A stretch of 64,000 nt of DNA from Serratia sp. DD3 (GCF_000496755.2 NZ_AYKS02000016.1:124001-188000), one strand, 5' to 3'; shown: positions 9,778 to 21,120, counted from the stretch's first letter. The notes: generated by a model not told the origin, from the sequence alone. Translations and numbers: made by a program.

Positions 9778-12700
9778 AAATCCTGAGCTTAAGGCTGAAA
9801 AACCTCAATTCGCTGCAAGGTGAATGGAAAATTGACTTCACCACTGAACCTTTCGCCAGCAATGGTCTGTTTGCCATCACCGGCCCCACCGGTGCGGGTA
9901 AAACCACGTTACTGGACGCTATCTGCCTGGCGTTATATCACCAGACGCCGCGTCTGGAGGTCAGCGCCAGCCAGAATGAACTGATGACTCGGCACACCGC
10001 TGAGTCACTGGCAGAGGTGGAGTTTGAAGTAAAAGGGATCGGTTATCGTGCCTTCTGGAGCCAACGTCGAGCGAAAAACTCACCGGATGGCAGCCTGCAG
10101 GCGCCTAAAGTCGAACTGGCGCTACGAGAGAATGGCAAAATTTTGGCGGATAAAATTTCCGATAAAAAAGAGCTGATTGCCTCCATTACTGGGCTGGATT
10201 TTGGCCGTTTCACCAAATCGATGATGTTGTCTCAGGGGCAATTCGCCGCGTTTCTCAATGCCAAACCTAACGAACGTGCCGAGTTACTGGAAGAACTGAC
10301 CGGCAGCGAAATTTATGGGCAACTTTCGGCCCGGGTGTTTGAACAACATAAACAGGCAAAAATCGAGCTGGATGTATTGCATCAGCAAGCTAACGGCATT
10401 GAACTGCTCAATGAGGAGCTACGCCAGACGCTGGAAAATCAACTCATCCAACTCAATAGTGAAGAGCAAGGTTTAAACCAACAGACGCAACGGCTACAAC
10501 ATCAGTTGAACTGGCTACAGCAGTGGCAAACCACGGCGCAACAAGTGCAACACCACCAGCAACAACTGACTGGGGTACAACAGGACTATCAGCAAGCAGA
10601 ACCGCAATTACAGCAGTTGGCCCGCAGTGAACCCGCAGAAAAATTACGCCCACGGCTTGATGAACGCCAGCGTTGCCAGCAAGAGACGCGGTCTTTGCAA
10701 CAACAAGCCGAACAATTGGCGCAGCAACAACAACAGCAACTCACTGCCTTGACCCCATTACAGCAACAATCCGATCAAGCGCAGGCGGCAAAGCAAACGC
10801 AAACGGCATACCAGCAACAACAGCAAACCTTGATTGCTGAAAAAGTAGCGCCATTAGACCAGCAGATAGCCCAACTGAAACACCAGTTGGCCGAGGCAAC
10901 AAGACAAGGTGACGATCAGCAAAAGCTCAGTCAGGAGCAACAAAAAACGCTGGAAAAACTGACCCTAAGACGAGCCGAACTCACCACCTGGGCGGCACAA
11001 TATCAGCACAAGCAAGCCTCACTGAATACGGTACTGGAGCAGCAGTTACCACAGCAAGCCGCACTTGAAGCCCAATTACCGTTAGAAAAACTGCGGGCCC
11101 GTCAGGCCGAACTGAATGGGCAGCGGCCTATTCGCCAACAGTTGTCCCATCTGGCGGTATTGTTTCAACAAAATCAGCAACACCTTGAGCAACAGCAGTT
11201 GGAGTTTACCCAGCGGCAACAACAGTTGATGGAGGTGGAACGTCAACTTGAGGTGACTCGCCAACAGTACCAACAGCAAAAGGCCCATTTGTTGGCGGTG
11301 GAGAAAAACCTTGAGTTTGAAAAACGTATCGTCAGCCTGGAAGCCGAACGAGCACGTTTGATCACTGATGCCCCTTGCCCCTTGTGTGGCTCGACACAGC
11401 ACCCGGCAATCAAGCAGTACCAGGCGCTGAAACCGAGCGAGACGGAACAACAAGCCACTGAATTACGCGCAAAAACCGACGAGTTACATACCTTGGGCAC
11501 CAAACTGCGCACGCAAAGTGAAAGCCTGAAACAGCAGCAACAACAGCTGCAAACCGCCGTTAACCAAGGGTTACAGCAACAGGAACAACTGATCAAAAAC
11601 GGGCAACAGATTAGCGCCCCCTTGGCTTGCAATTTTACACTGCAAGACCACACGCAGTTATCAACCTGGTTAACCGCTTGCGACAGTGAAGAACAGGCTA
11701 ATCAACAGTTACTGCAACAACATGAGCAAATCACGCGCGCGATACAACAAACCAAAGAGGAATTAACCACCCTGCAAAACCAGCACTTTGGTTCTCAGCA
11801 GGAAGCGGTACTCTTGAATGAACGTTTTGAGCGGCTAACGCAACAGCAAGCTGAAACTCAACAGCAATTAGCCAAGTGGCAACATTATTGTCAGACCAGT
11901 GAGCAACAACTGACTAGCCTCACCGCTGAACGCATCGCGCTGTTTGGCGAACAGTCGGTGGCCGAGGTAACTGAACAACTGAGACTCGCACAAAACCGGG
12001 TGGAAAATGCCTGCCAGCAAGCCACAGAACAGTTGCAGCAAGCCTTGGTACTGCGGGATCGTCTGGCGGGTCAACAACTGGCATTACAACAGCAGCAACA
12101 ACATCATCATGGGCGGCTACAGCAGGCCGAGCAACAATGGCAGCTCGCATTGGCTAACAGTGACTTTGCCGACGAAGCGTCATTCAACGCCGCCTTACTT
12201 GGTGATGAACAGCGCCAGCAGTTGCAACAATATAAAGAACAGTTACAACAACGCCAGTTGCAAGCCACCACCCTGTTAGCTCAGGCGATACAAATGCAAG
12301 AACAGCAGCGCCAAAATCAACCCAGTGGTTTGGATGAGCGACTCACCAGTACCGAGCAACTGGCTACTGCGCTGAATGGCGTAGCGGAACAGTTAAAACT
12401 ATTGCAGCAGCGCCAAGGGGAGGTCCGTAACCAATTGGGCAGCGATGCCGAACGTCGTCTTCATCAGCAATCATTGTTAACCCAGATTACCCACTGCCAA
12501 CAGCAACATGACGACTGGAGTTTGCTCAATCAACTCATTGGTTCCAAAGAGGGGGACAAGTTCCGCAAGTTCGCCCAAGGCTTGACCCTTGACCACTTGG
12601 TTTATCTGGCCAATATCCAGCTTGCCCGTTTGCATGGCCGCTACCTGCTACAACGTAAAACGACGGATACGCTGGAGTTGCAGGTTGTCGATACCTGGCA

Positions 12701-13031
12701 AGCGGACGCTCTGCGTGATACTCGTACCCTTTCCGGTGGGGAAAGCTTTCTGGTCAGCCTGGCATTAGCCTTGGCGCTATCAGACTTGGTGAGCCACAAA
12801 ACCAGTATCGATTCACTGTTCCTGGATGAAGGTTTCGGTACCTTGGATGCAGAAACATTAGATACCGCCTTGGATGCGCTAGACAACCTTAACGCCACGG
12901 GTAAAACCATCGGTGTCATCAGTCATATTGAAGCCATGAAAGAGCGCATTCCCGTGCAAATTAAGGTAAAGAAAATCAATGGATTGGGGTTAAGCCGTTT
13001 AGATGCCCAGTACCGTGTTGAATCACCTTAG
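9774..13031 (+). CDS. sbcC: Exonuclease subunit SbcC
   Basis: SMC/Rad50-like ATPase partner of SbcD. The 1085 residues contain the Walker [10 protein letters not shown] near residue 40 and a very long Gln-rich coiled coil. The zinc-hook CPLC motif lies near residue 533, followed by a return coiled coil. The ABC signature [19 protein letters not shown] lies near 985 and the Walker [12 protein letters not shown] near 1017. The coiled coil is unusually rich in CAG/CAA glutamine codons, which creates several long meaningless reading frames on the other strand. It is translationally coupled to sbcD. Confidence 0.96.
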   Translation: MKILSLRLKNLNSLQGEWKIDFTTEPFASNGLFAITGPTGAGKTTLLDAICLALYHQTPRLEVSASQNELMTRHTAESLAEVEFEVKGIGYRAFWSQRRAKNSPDGSLQAPKVELALRENGKILADKISDKKELIASITGLDFGRFTKSMMLSQGQFAAFLNAKPNERAELLEELTGSEIYGQLSARVFEQHKQAKIELDVLHQQANGIELLNEELRQTLENQLIQLNSEEQGLNQQTQRLQHQLNWLQQWQTTAQQVQHHQQQLTGVQQDYQQAEPQLQQLARSEPAEKLRPRLDERQRCQQETRSLQQQAEQLAQQQQQQLTALTPLQQQSDQAQAAKQTQTAYQQQQQTLIAEKVAPLDQQIAQLKHQLAEATRQGDDQQKLSQEQQKTLEKLTLRRAELTTWAAQYQHKQASLNTVLEQQLPQQAALEAQLPLEKLRARQAELNGQRPIRQQLSHLAVLFQQNQQHLEQQQLEFTQRQQQLMEVERQLEVTRQQYQQQKAHLLAVEKNLEFEKRIVSLEAERARLITDAPCPLCGSTQHPAIKQYQALKPSETEQQATELRAKTDELHTLGTKLRTQSESLKQQQQQLQTAVNQGLQQQEQLIKNGQQISAPLACNFTLQDHTQLSTWLTACDSEEQANQQLLQQHEQITRAIQQTKEELTTLQNQHFGSQQEAVLLNERFERLTQQQAETQQQLAKWQHYCQTSEQQLTSLTAERIALFGEQSVAEVTEQLRLAQNRVENACQQATEQLQQALVLRDRLAGQQLALQQQQQHHHGRLQQAEQQWQLALANSDFADEASFNAALLGDEQRQQLQQYKEQLQQRQLQATTLLAQAIQMQEQQRQNQPSGLDERLTSTEQLATALNGVAEQLKLLQQRQGEVRNQLGSDAERRLHQQSLLTQITHCQQQHDDWSLLNQLIGSKEGDKFRKFAQGLTLDHLVYLANIQLARLHGRYLLQRKTTDTLELQVVDTWQADALRDTRTLSGGESFLVSLALALALSDLVSHKTSIDSLFLDEGFGTLDAETLDTALDALDNLNATGKTIGVISHIEAMKERIPVQIKVKKINGLGLSRLDAQYRVESP

Positions 13032-13073
13032 TGGCCATAGTGTGATCACTGCGACAGTACATAGTGAAAAGCA

Positions 13074-13101
13074 TTGAGCGACAAATGAAAATCGTTATCA
13101 T
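13074..13101 (+). promoter_or_regulatory. Predicted promoter of the licT-like antiterminator gene
   Basis: The -35-like TTGAGC and the -10-like TATCAT are separated by 16 bp, just upstream of the antiterminator RNA element. A partial CRP-like TGTGATCACT lies at about 13050-13060. No other promoter-like pair was noticed between sbcC and the gene. Confidence 0.4.
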
Positions 13102-13114
13102 GTCTGAAATAACA

Positions 13115-13178
13115 GGATTGTTACTGTGAATACAGGCAAAACCTGACTTTCGGGAGTTCTTCCGGGGTCAGGTTTTTT
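13115..13178 (+). promoter_or_regulatory. RNA antiterminator (RAT) overlapping an intrinsic terminator
   Basis: GGATTGTTACTG (13115-13126), six bases, then CAGGCAAAACC (13133-13143) is a textbook RAT for BglG/LicT/SacY-family proteins. Its 3' half overlaps the left arm (AACCTGAC) of a terminator whose right arm GTCAGGTT runs into a T-run at 13167-13178. Binding of the antiterminator would block the terminator. It lies 26 bp before the antiterminator gene, so the gene probably controls itself. Confidence 0.92.
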
Positions 13179-13203
13179 TGTTTTTAGCAGACAAGGAACC
13201 GCC

Positions 13204-14055
13204 ATGAACATCGCCAAGATCCTCAATAACAACGTGGTAATTACGCTAAACGAGCGCCAGGAAGAGACGGTCGTTATGGGGCGTGGCATCGGCTTTAAAA
13301 AGAAAAGTGGCGATCCGGTGGATGAAAGCCTGATCGAAAAGGTGTTCACTCTCAATAGTGGTGAAATCGGTGAACGCTACAAAGAACTGTTGGCAGAAAT
13401 CCCATTAACCTGCATCACTACGGCGGATAAAATCATCACCCTCGCCCGCGAACGCTTAGCGGGTAAATTGCACAATATTGTATACATTACATTGACTGAC
13501 CACATCCATTTCGCCTTGCAACGCCATGCACAGGGTCTGGCTATCAAGAACGTCTTGTTATGGGAAATAAAGAAACTCTATTCAAACGAATTTGCTGTTG
13601 GGCTGGAGGCTTTAAATATCATTACTCAGCGATTGGCGGTCACCTTACCGGAGGACGAAGCCGGTTTTATTGCCTTGCACTTGGTCAATGCCCAGTTAAA
13701 TGACGAAATGCACAATACTCTGCATATCACCCGGGTGATGCAGGAGATCCTCAATATCGTCAAATACCATTTCCGCTTTGACTATAATGAGGAAACCCTG
13801 AGTTACCACCGCTTTCTCACTCATTTGAAATTCTTTGCCCAACGTTTGTTAGGTAAAAATTACGTCGACAGCCATGATGATTCGCTCTATCAGGTGGTCA
13901 AGGATAAATATGGCGAATCCTTCGCCTGCGTTGGCAAAATAAGCCAATATATCGCTCAACACTATCAGCACTCGTTAACCCATGAGGAGATGATGTTTTT
14001 GACCATCCATATTGAGCGGGTGCGCAGTGAGAATGCCCCAATCGCCAAGAGGTAA
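13204..14055 (+). CDS. BglG/LicT-family transcription antiterminator
   Basis: RNA-binding antiterminator controlled by PTS phosphorylation. The 283 residues comprise an N-terminal CAT RNA-binding domain (about 1-58, MNIAKILNNNVVI and MGRGIGFKK) followed by two PRD domains. Conserved PRD histidines are visible in TDHIHFALQRH, FIALHLVNAQ, FLTHLKFFAQR and FLTIHIERV. AAGGAA precedes the ATG. Unlike bglG or licT, no EII permease or beta-glucosidase follows: the next gene, mak, is convergent and only 12 bp away. It is thus a lone regulator that could act on a RAT elsewhere in the genome. Confidence 0.9.
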   Translation: MNIAKILNNNVVITLNERQEETVVMGRGIGFKKKSGDPVDESLIEKVFTLNSGEIGERYKELLAEIPLTCITTADKIITLARERLAGKLHNIVYITLTDHIHFALQRHAQGLAIKNVLLWEIKKLYSNEFAVGLEALNIITQRLAVTLPEDEAGFIALHLVNAQLNDEMHNTLHITRVMQEILNIVKYHFRFDYNEETLSYHRFLTHLKFFAQRLLGKNYVDSHDDSLYQVVKDKYGESFACVGKISQYIAQHYQHSLTHEEMMFLTIHIERVRSENAPIAKR

Positions 14056-14067
14056 ACAACAACCGGG

Positions 14068-14973
14068 CTAGAGTGGCCACAACCATGCCGCCCCCCTTAC
14101 ACCGCTGGAATCCCCGTGCATCGCTTGGCGAACCGGGGTTTGACACTCCCCGCCAAATACCCAGGATTTCAGTTGTGGCGGTACAGTCTGATACAAACGC
14201 GCGATATTGCTCATTCCCCCGCCGAGTACGATCACATCAGGGTCAAAGAGGTTGATCACATGAGCTAATGATTTTGCTAGCCGTAACTCGTAACGCTGTA
14301 TGGCCAACAACGCCAATTTATCCTGCTGCGCCACCAATGCCATAATCTCATCGCCTTTCAGCCGATGGCCACTCAGCCGTGCGTAATCTGTGGCAAACCC
14401 GGTGCCGGAAATAAAAGTTTCAATACACCCTTGTTTGCCACAGTAGCAAGGCACTTCAGCACGAAAACGCAGTTCATCATCATCCAGCCAAGGGAGAGGA
14501 TTATGGCCCCATTCACCGGAAATCCCATTTCCCCCGGCATGTACCTGGCCGTTAATAGCCACACCGGCACCACACCCAGTACCAATGATCACCGCAAAAA
14601 CAGTTGATTTACCGGCAGCGGCCCCATCGGTGGCTTCAGATACCGCCAGACAGTTGGCATCGTTAGCCAACCGCACTTCGCGCTGTAGCAGAGTGGACAG
14701 GTCTTTATCCAGCGGTTTACCATTTAACCAGGTTGAGTTGGCATTTTTCACTAAACCGGTAAACGGCGACAGTGTCCCTGGAATACCCACCCCGACGGTC
14801 CCGGATTGCGCGGTTTTTTCTTCTGCCAACCTCACCAAGCCAGTAATCGCCTGCAATGTCTGCTGATAATCATCACGAGGTGTCGCAATGCGGTGACGGA
14901 ATAGTTCTTGCCCGTCGTTCGCCAGTGCTATCACCTCAATTTTAGTCCCTCCCAGATCGATACCAATACGCAC
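14068..14973 (-). CDS. mak: Fructokinase (ROK family)
   Basis: Cytoplasmic ROK-family kinase that phosphorylates fructose (manno(fructo)kinase Mak of E. coli). The 301 residues show the N-terminal ATP-binding GIDLGGTK, the sugar-binding [10 protein letters not shown], the ROK signature [18 protein letters not shown] and the zinc-binding C-Y-C-G-K-Q-G-C motif. The start is taken as the GTG at 14973 because GAGGAG lies 7 nt upstream and the protein then begins [11 protein letters not shown] as in E. coli. It is divergent from rdgC, the same pairing as in E. coli. Confidence 0.93.
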   Translation of the reverse strand: MRIGIDLGGTKIEVIALANDGQELFRHRIATPRDDYQQTLQAITGLVRLAEEKTAQSGTVGVGIPGTLSPFTGLVKNANSTWLNGKPLDKDLSTLLQREVRLANDANCLAVSEATDGAAAGKSTVFAVIIGTGCGAGVAINGQVHAGGNGISGEWGHNPLPWLDDDELRFRAEVPCYCGKQGCIETFISGTGFATDYARLSGHRLKGDEIMALVAQQDKLALLAIQRYELRLAKSLAHVINLFDPDVIVLGGGMSNIARLYQTVPPQLKSWVFGGECQTPVRQAMHGDSSGVRGAAWLWPL

Positions 14974-15296
14974 TATGACTCTCCTCAATATTCGACGATG
15001 GCAAACTTAGGCCCAGTGTGATCCATAACCCTGTCACTCGATGCTGATTATAGACTCAAGTTGATTCACGTTGCAGGGGCTCTAGGTGCCTACGTTACCC
15101 CATCTATCTGCGCCTCACTCCGAATTGATCCTCTTACCCGTGAGTTGCGAGCTGAATCACCACGCGACAGGCGATTTTTCAGCATCAATTCGTTATTATG
15201 CCGCTCTGCTTTTGACGAATCAGCGTGCGCGCTACCCATATTTATACTCAAGTTGCAGCGATGGGTACCCATGCACACCTAGCCAGGAAGAACATT
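14974..15296. other. Divergent intergenic region between mak and rdgC
   Basis: 323 bp that should hold both promoters. A degenerate end of the ERIC-like repeat family (ACTCAAGTTGCAGCGATGGGTA) lies at about 15246-15270, just upstream of rdgC. Short open frames here have no family resemblance and no ribosome binding site. Confidence 0.5.
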
Positions 15297-16208
15297 ATGC
15301 TATGGTTTAAAAATTTGATGGTTTACCGCTTGAGCCGTGACGTTGCACTCAATGCTGACGAGATGGAAAAACAGCTTGGCAACTTTAGCTTCACTCCCTG
15401 TGGCAGCCAGGATATGGCAAAAACTGGCTGGGTTTCGCCGATGGGGTCTCATAGTGATGCACTGACACATTCGGTGAATGGCCAAATCATGATCTCTGTG
15501 CGTAAAGAAGAGAAGATCCTGCCCTCTCCGGTGATCAAACAGGAATTACAGGCGAAGATTGAAAAACTGGAAGGTGAGCAACACCGTAAGTTGAAAAAAA
15601 CCGAGAAAGATTCGCTGAAAGACGAAGTGTTACACAGCTTATTACCCCGTGCCTTCAGCCGTTTTAACCAAACCAATATGTGGATCGATACGGTTAACAG
15701 CCTGATTATTGTCGATGCCGCTAGTGCCAAGCGTGCCGAAGACTCGCTGGCGTTATTGCGCAAAAGTCTTGGTTCACTGCCGGTAGTGCCATTAACCATG
15801 GAAAGCCCGATTGAACTGACACTAACCGAATGGGTACGTTCGGGTGAACTGCCTGCCGGTTTTAATATTCAGGATGAAGCCGAACTGAAAGCCATTCTGG
15901 AAGAAGGTGGCGTGATCCGTTGCAAAAAACAGAACCTGGTCAGTGATGAGATAGCCGTACATATTGAAGCCGGTAAACTGGTCACTAAGCTGGCCGTAGA
16001 CTGGCAAGAACGCATTCAACTGATCCTGGCGGATGATGGCTCATTCAAGCGTCTGAAATTTGCCGACACCTTACGTGACCAGAACGATGATATTGATCGT
16101 GATGATTTTGCCCAGCGTTTCGATGCTGACTTTATCCTAATGACCAGTGAGCTGGCGGCGTTGATCAGCAATACTATTGAGGCCCTGGGGGGAGAGGCTC
16201 AGCGCTAA
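15297..16208 (+). CDS. rdgC: Recombination-associated protein RdgC
   Basis: DNA-binding ring protein that modulates RecA filament formation. The 303 residues are exactly the E. coli length. The N-terminus [15 protein letters not shown] and the block [20 protein letters not shown] near the C-terminus are family hallmarks. The ATG at 15297 is chosen for length and for GGAAG upstream; an in-frame ATG 72 bp earlier extends into non-conserved sequence containing a repeat end. It is followed by a GC-rich hairpin. Confidence 0.96.
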   Translation: MLWFKNLMVYRLSRDVALNADEMEKQLGNFSFTPCGSQDMAKTGWVSPMGSHSDALTHSVNGQIMISVRKEEKILPSPVIKQELQAKIEKLEGEQHRKLKKTEKDSLKDEVLHSLLPRAFSRFNQTNMWIDTVNSLIIVDAASAKRAEDSLALLRKSLGSLPVVPLTMESPIELTLTEWVRSGELPAGFNIQDEAELKAILEEGGVIRCKKQNLVSDEIAVHIEAGKLVTKLAVDWQERIQLILADDGSFKRLKFADTLRDQNDDIDRDDFAQRFDADFILMTSELAALISNTIEALGGEAQR

Positions 16209-16232
16209 GGCACAATTTGAATTACAGGCTTA

Positions 16233-16252
16233 TGGGCGCGCCTGCGCGCCCA
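16233..16252. terminator. Terminator between rdgC and ppnP
   Basis: Perfect 8-bp stem (TGGGCGCG / CGCGCCCA) with a 4-nt loop, 25 bp past the rdgC stop and between convergent genes. The following bases are AT-rich, but there is no long T-run. Confidence 0.6.
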
Positions 16253-16307
16253 ATATTCCCTTCACCAATGACGCTGCAGGGGTGTTAACTGCAGCTTAAA
16301 CGAGCGA

Positions 16308-16598
16308 TTATTTGCTCAGGTAACGGCACAAATAGGCTGTAGTATCAGCAACCTGCAAATTGAATTCACTGTGGTCCGGGACAAAGAACTTTTCACCGGA
16401 AGTAAACACTTGCCAATCAGGCGCGCCTGGTACTAACACTCTTAATGCACCAGAAATAACGGTCATCTCTTCCGGCTGTGCGGTACTGAAGGTGTACTCT
16501 CCCTTCTCCATTACCCCAACGCTGGTACGACCAATGCTGTTACTTTCGAAACCGATAGACTTCACTTTTCCAGCAAAATATTCATTTACTTTCAGCAT
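16308..16598 (-). CDS. ppnP: Pyrimidine/purine nucleoside phosphorylase
   Basis: Small cupin (formerly YaiE, DUF1255), a broad-specificity nucleoside phosphorylase. The 96 residues compare with 94 in E. coli. Conserved blocks are [33 protein letters not shown] and DHSEFNLQV, and the C-terminus is YLCRYL. The gene is monocistronic and convergent with rdgC, as in E. coli. Confidence 0.95.
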   Translation of the reverse strand: MLKVNEYFAGKVKSIGFESNSIGRTSVGVMEKGEYTFSTAQPEEMTVISGALRVLVPGAPDWQVFTSGEKFFVPDHSEFNLQVADTTAYLCRYLSK

Positions 16599-16807
16599 GA
16601 CTGACCCCGCGTAATCATATTGGTTGAATCCCCATATTGAGGTATTAAGCCAGGGTCTGTCACTGGTTTTTCATGGGAAATGCGATCATTTACCCAAGTT
16701 GATGCAAGTTGCCACTAAAAGACCCGTGGCGTGATGCAAATAAACTGACAACAGTAGGCGATGCTCAGCGGAAGCACCGCAGGTTGATGCGGTATATAAA
16801 CGGGGAG

Positions 16808-17332
16808 TTATTGAATGGCTTGATGCTGCAAAACGGCCAGGATCTGCGCAATAACCTGTTGTGGGTTGGCACTGGCATCCATAACATAATCGGCCACTTC
16901 CTGATAAAGCGCTTCACGTGCTGCCAGCACTTCCTGCATCTCTTCAGCAATGGGACGCCCAGTCAATGTGGGGCGCTGTCCTTCTTGCGGATACTCTTCC
17001 AGCCGCTGGGCCAGCACGTTGGCTGGGGCACGCAGATAAATCACTATGCCATGCTGACGCATAAAACGCCGATTCTCTTCAGCCAGAATCGCCCCGCCGC
17101 CAGTGGCAACAATGGTTGACGGTTGTTTCAGCGCTTGCAGTGCCAACGTTTCACGACGACGGAAACCGGGCCACCCCTCCTGCGCCACCATTTCCGCAAT
17201 ACTCATTTGCGCAGTTTGCTGCATAAACAGATCGGTATCAACAAACTGGTAACCCAGAGCCTGCGCCAAAGCACGACCAACCGTGGTTTTACCTGCTCCG
17301 CGAGCGCCTACCATAAAAATGGTTTGTGTCAT
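16808..17332 (-). CDS. aroL: Shikimate kinase II
   Basis: Phosphorylates shikimate with ATP in aromatic amino acid synthesis. The 174 residues contain the P-loop [11 protein letters not shown], the shikimate-binding DTDLFM, FRRRE and GGGAIL motifs, and the lid segment RPTLTGRP. The ATG at 17332 gives the E. coli length and has AAGGGA upstream; an earlier in-frame ATG adds 16 unrelated residues. No confident TyrR or TrpR operator was seen upstream. Confidence 0.95.
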   Translation of the reverse strand: MTQTIFMVGARGAGKTTVGRALAQALGYQFVDTDLFMQQTAQMSIAEMVAQEGWPGFRRRETLALQALKQPSTIVATGGGAILAEENRRFMRQHGIVIYLRAPANVLAQRLEEYPQEGQRPTLTGRPIAEEMQEVLAAREALYQEVADYVMDASANPQQVIAQILAVLQHQAIQ

Positions 17333-17498
17333 GACGGGTTGTCCCTTATGCAGTAACTGAGTACATGGCATGGCCTGCACAGCAAGAGGCTGGCGGCCCG
17401 AACATCAATAATGCTGCAGCATCATACCGCCCTCGCGCCGTATTTCAATCTTTACGGTGCTGTATACCCGTCATCATCCAAGCTGTGGGGTGATAATG

Positions 17499-17798
17499 CT
17501 ATTTTTTCACCGGGTGATCGCGGCGATACAACGTCCAGCTCTCTATTTCCTGCCCATTTGGCAAGGTACAGGTGGAATACTGGCCTTGAGGGTTCTGCTT
17601 GGCATTCAACTTACCGCCGATCTGGATACAATAAACATCTGCCGGGTTTGCCATGCCGACATTTTTATCCACTTGCGGTGGTAATGGGGCCTCACGATTG
17701 CTCGGCACAGGGTTCACCTGCTCGGGATGATTTGATGTGGTACACCCAGACAGTAAAACAGCACCAGCAAACAGAGAAAGCATCAGGAACTTTTGCAT
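17499..17798 (-). CDS. DUF333 lipoprotein
   Basis: Small outer- or inner-membrane lipoprotein of 99 residues. The signal peptide ends in the lipobox LLSGC, with the lipidated Cys at position 19. The rest carries the DUF333 pattern: YCIQIGGKL, then C-x-LPNG and ESWTLYR. Members of this family are common near hslJ-like or inhibitor genes, but their function is unknown. It lies between aroL and pagP on the same strand, with gaps of 166 and 72 bp. Confidence 0.85.
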   Translation of the reverse strand: MQKFLMLSLFAGAVLLSGCTTSNHPEQVNPVPSNREAPLPPQVDKNVGMANPADVYCIQIGGKLNAKQNPQGQYSTCTLPNGQEIESWTLYRRDHPVKK

Positions 17799-17870
17799 TG
17801 ATATTCGCCTGTATTTTAAGCGTTCAAATAGTATAGAAGCAGCAAAATAGTTTGCTGTTTAGAGAGAAAA

Positions 17871-18461
17871 TCAGAACTGCCAGCGTAACCAGCCGAAGAG
17901 AACATTACCATTATTGTAGGTGCCGGGAATATAGGTGGCCTGGAAGGTAATTTGCTGATAACCGATAGAGGCCAATGGTAACGGAGCAGGAATCGGAATA
18001 TAACTCCAATTATCGCGCGCCGTCACACTGGCGGTAAACCCGAGACCTAAGCGAAAATCCTCTCCCGCCACCGGGCGCCAGATTTTCTCATAGGCATAAC
18101 CGCCAATCGGTTCCCATTTATTGAACGAGTCCTTAAATGCCATAAAGTAAATAGCGTGCCAGTCGCCATCTTGATCAAAACGGGAAATGCCGTAGCCCGC
18201 CCCCCAAGGACGTTCATTGTAAGAGTCAAGTTTTTCCTGGTCGTAAGTCCAACGGTTATGCCAGGTAATGACGGGCAGATAAAACTCTTTATTCGGTGAA
18301 TTGTTCCAGGTTTCCGCTACATTGCTGGTAAAGCGCCCCCGCCAGCCAGACTCTGGTTGAGCTTCCCTATTGCTATTTTCGGAACTAACCTCGGCATAAG
18401 AAGGTAGTGCAGAAAACATCAATACCAAACTAGAGGCTAAAAGGGTCTTGCCAAAAAACAT
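17871..18461 (-). CDS. pagP: Lipid A palmitoyltransferase
   Basis: Outer-membrane 8-stranded barrel enzyme that transfers palmitate from phospholipid to lipid A. The protein has 196 residues. A signal peptide ends near ALPSYA, followed by the amphipathic N-terminal helix ([15 protein letters not shown]). The catalytic His is in ITWHNRW and the Asp-Ser pair in [10 protein letters not shown]. The last residue is Phe, as expected for a barrel. In E. coli the gene is PhoP-controlled, but no clear PhoP box was found in the short upstream region here. AGGGAT precedes the ATG. Confidence 0.94.
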   Translation of the reverse strand: MFFGKTLLASSLVLMFSALPSYAEVSSENSNREAQPESGWRGRFTSNVAETWNNSPNKEFYLPVITWHNRWTYDQEKLDSYNERPWGAGYGISRFDQDGDWHAIYFMAFKDSFNKWEPIGGYAYEKIWRPVAGEDFRLGLGFTASVTARDNWSYIPIPAPLPLASIGYQQITFQATYIPGTYNNGNVLFGWLRWQF

Positions 18462-18532
18462 TATGAAATCCCTGTCATAACAAAGCTGGGGATTTTACTG
18501 AATTCAGTATGAGCAAATCAAGCGGTTTCAAG

Positions 18533-18574
18533 TTGCGGGGGTTGGTACCTTTTCTTCCCCGCAACTTGAATAAA
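18533..18574 (-). terminator. Hairpin downstream of murP
   Basis: The arms TTCAAGTTGCGGGG and CCCCGCAACTTGAA are exact complements around a 14-nt loop, just past the murP stop. The arm sequence resembles the ends of the ERIC-like repeats in this window, so it may be a recruited repeat acting as a terminator. Confidence 0.6.
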
Positions 18575-18589
18575 ATTAACGCTAAAACA

Positions 18590-20041
18590 TCAGCTTAAAT
18601 CAACATCCTTGCTGCCAAAAAGCCAAGTTAAAATAAAACCGGCGATGTAAGAGATGAACAGACCAGCAATATAAACCATCATGCCGGCAAAAATGCCTTT
18701 CGCTGACGTCATCAAGGGGATAGACACCAGACCCGATGGGCCAAATACCGTATTCAACCCCACCGGCAGCCCCATCCAGGCAACCAGACCAATAAAGAAC
18801 CCGCCAACCGCACCACCTAAACAAGCGGTAACAAACGGCTTCAAACGCGGCAACGTCACCCCATAAATCAGAGGTTCGCCAATCCCTAACAGCCCAGGGA
18901 AGATGGCCCCTTTAATCTGGGTGCGCAACAAGGAACCTTTCGGTGAACGGAAGAACAGTGCCAATGAAGCCCCAACCTGCCCTGCCCCTGCCATCGCCAG
19001 GATTGGAAACAGTGAGTTAAAGCCCTGTGCATCCATTAACGCGAAATAAACCGGTACAAAGCCTTGATGGATACCAAAAACAACCGCGATCAAGAAAAGA
19101 CCCGCCAGGATGGCCGTTCCAAACGGGTTACCGTTCAGGTGCATAAACAACCAGGACATACCTTTGAACAGTTCACCACCGATCGGCATGATGACCACAA
19201 AAGTAATCGCACCCGTAATCAGTAAGGTAATGGTTGAAGTCAGGATCATATCCAGATTATCGGGAATAAACCGGCGTACCTGCCGTTCAATCCACGCCCC
19301 CATGATACAGGCCAGCAACACACCAATAATATTGCCGCGAGGATCAATGGTTAGCCCAAAAAAATCACTCATGCCGGCATAGTAGCCAACCGTACCTTCC
19401 GGCACGTAGCGCAAAATAAACAGTGAAGCGATGATCGCCCCATTGACGCCAGTACCACCAAAGGCTTTTTGCGTGTTAAAGCCAATCAGAATGCTCAGGA
19501 AAGTAAACAGACCGATGCTAAACACCTTCATGTAAGCCATCAGCCCTTTTAACCAGGCTGCTGGGGCGACTCCCTCTACCACCAACGTTTGCTGTAACAG
19601 CGTGGAGATCCCCAATAACAGGCCTGCGGCGATAAACCCCGGGATCAGTGGTGTAAAGATAGTGGCAAATTTGGTCAGGAAATTATGTACTGCGCTATTT
19701 TGCTTAGACTTCATCTGCTGCTTTTTCTGACTGGCCAGCGCTTGTAAGTCAAGCTGTGGCTCACTGTCAGACGCTTGCTGTGGTGCATCCGCCAGCAGGG
19801 CATTCATCATCTCACTTGCGGTCTGCGCTTTACCCGGGCCGAGGATGATCTGCAATTGGTCATCACCATTCACTACCCCCATCACTCCGGGTATTTTTTT
19901 GAGTTCCTCTAGCTGGATATACTCACGATCTTTTAACGTTAGACGCAGTCTGGTCATGCAGTTACCGCAGATAACGATATTTTTACTGCCCCCCGTCAAG
20001 TGTAAAATCTGCTCTATCATAGAAACGGTTATTTTAGCCAT
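18590..20041 (-). CDS. murP: PTS N-acetylmuramic acid transporter, EIIBC
   Basis: Imports and phosphorylates N-acetylmuramic acid. The 483 residues comprise an N-terminal EIIB domain (about 1-90) with the phosphocysteine in [11 protein letters not shown], a linker, then an EIIC membrane domain with [14 protein letters not shown] near 380-395. There is no EIIA domain, so it should rely on the glucose EIIA (Crr), as E. coli MurP does. It starts 1 bp after the murQ stop, so the two are translationally coupled. A hairpin follows it. Confidence 0.93.
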   Translation of the reverse strand: MAKITVSMIEQILHLTGGSKNIVICGNCMTRLRLTLKDREYIQLEELKKIPGVMGVVNGDDQLQIILGPGKAQTASEMMNALLADAPQQASDSEPQLDLQALASQKKQQMKSKQNSAVHNFLTKFATIFTPLIPGFIAAGLLLGISTLLQQTLVVEGVAPAAWLKGLMAYMKVFSIGLFTFLSILIGFNTQKAFGGTGVNGAIIASLFILRYVPEGTVGYYAGMSDFFGLTIDPRGNIIGVLLACIMGAWIERQVRRFIPDNLDMILTSTITLLITGAITFVVIMPIGGELFKGMSWLFMHLNGNPFGTAILAGLFLIAVVFGIHQGFVPVYFALMDAQGFNSLFPILAMAGAGQVGASLALFFRSPKGSLLRTQIKGAIFPGLLGIGEPLIYGVTLPRLKPFVTACLGGAVGGFFIGLVAWMGLPVGLNTVFGPSGLVSIPLMTSAKGIFAGMMVYIAGLFISYIAGFILTWLFGSKDVDLS

Positions 20042-20042
20042 G

Positions 20043-20951
20043 TTATGCCTGTATCCCTTGCAGCGTTTTACGAATAAACCCTTTGTTTTTACTCAGCATC
20101 TCCCCTGCTTGTTGCGCAGATAGCCCACCCAGGACCATCACAATCGCAGTTTTACAGTGGCGATGACATTCATTGAGTGCTTTTTCAGCCTCTTCAGGGC
20201 TACACTCCGTGGCTTCAACCACAATGTTGACCTGGCGTTGAACCAGCTTGGCGTTAGTGGCTTCAACATCAACCATCAGGTTACTATATACTTTGCCACT
20301 ACGGATCATCGCACCCGTAGTGATCATATTAAGGATCAACTTCTGAGCCGTTCCCGCTTTCATGCGTGAGGAGCCGGTGACCACTTCCGGGCCAACCACG
20401 GGTTCAATCGCGATATCGGCTGCTTTGCTCATTTCACTGTTTTGATTACAGGAGATAGCAACAACGGTGGCGCCAACGCTACGAGCATAAGCCATTGCCC
20501 CTAACACATAGGGTGTACGGCCACTCGCTGCAATGCCAACCAATACGTCACGGGCATTGAAATCAAGATTGCATAAATCCTGCTTGCCCAATTCCGGGTT
20601 GTCTTCCGCATTCTCAACGGCTTGCAAAATGGCCGTATGACCACCAGCAATCAGGCCGATAACCAGCTCACGTGGCGTGCCATAGGTTGGTGGGCATTCA
20701 CTCGCATCCAGAATCCCCAAGCGCCCTGAGGTGCCAGCTCCACAGTAAATCAGTCTGCCACCGTTAGCGAAAGCGTCCACCACCCGATCAACTACTGTAG
20801 CAACCTCTGGCAATACCGCTTCCACTGCAAGAGGGACTTTTTGATCCTCTTTGTTGATCACCGCCAACATATCGAGCGTCGGCAGGGTATCAATTTCAGC
20901 GCTGGCTGGGTTGCGGCTTTCTGTCATCATCTTGCTTAAATTAATCTTCAT
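20043..20951 (-). CDS. murQ: N-acetylmuramic acid 6-phosphate etherase
   Basis: Cleaves the lactyl ether of MurNAc-6-P to give GlcNAc-6-P and D-lactate. The 302 residues (298 in E. coli) contain the SIS domain with [28 protein letters not shown] and [14 protein letters not shown]. The ATG at 20951 is chosen because GGAAG lies upstream and the protein then begins [14 protein letters not shown] like the family. A longer frame starting 153 bp earlier runs through the promoter region and is not credible. It is the first gene of murQP, divergent from murR. Confidence 0.95.
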   Translation of the reverse strand: MKINLSKMMTESRNPASAEIDTLPTLDMLAVINKEDQKVPLAVEAVLPEVATVVDRVVDAFANGGRLIYCGAGTSGRLGILDASECPPTYGTPRELVIGLIAGGHTAILQAVENAEDNPELGKQDLCNLDFNARDVLVGIAASGRTPYVLGAMAYARSVGATVVAISCNQNSEMSKAADIAIEPVVGPEVVTGSSRMKAGTAQKLILNMITTGAMIRSGKVYSNLMVDVEATNAKLVQRQVNIVVEATECSPEEAEKALNECHRHCKTAIVMVLGGLSAQQAGEMLSKNKGFIRKTLQGIQA

Positions 20952-21007
20952 GGTGCTTCCATCTGTGTCGGTTTTCCGCCATGGTAAGGAATTATTTATT
21001 CTTAAAA

Positions 21008-21023
21008 TGTGATAGAGGTCACG
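21008..21023 (-). promoter_or_regulatory. CRP site upstream of murQ
   Basis: TGTGA, six bases, then TCACG is a near-consensus cAMP-CRP palindrome 57-72 bp upstream of the murQ ATG. CRP dependence of murQP is established in E. coli. Confidence 0.7.
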
Positions 21024-21120
21024 GTAAATCGATTCCTTTTTAGCCAGACATAAGGAATAAATTGCTAATATAAATGGGGGTATAAAGAGTGACAAAAATA
21101 ACATTCCAAGTAAATTCAGT

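Noticed and set aside
10453..12919. Several long minus-strand frames inside sbcC, rich in Leu, Val and Cys
   Set aside because: They arise from reverse reading of repeated CAG/CAA glutamine codons in the coiled coil. No ribosome sites or family motifs.
17333..17498. TyrR or TrpR operator upstream of aroL
   Set aside because: No TGTAAA-N6-TTTACA-like palindrome or trp operator was found in the interval.
20952..21104. N-terminal extension of murQ by 51 codons
   Set aside because: The extension crosses the CRP site and promoter region, and the internal ATG at 20951 has a good ribosome site and family-like N-terminus.
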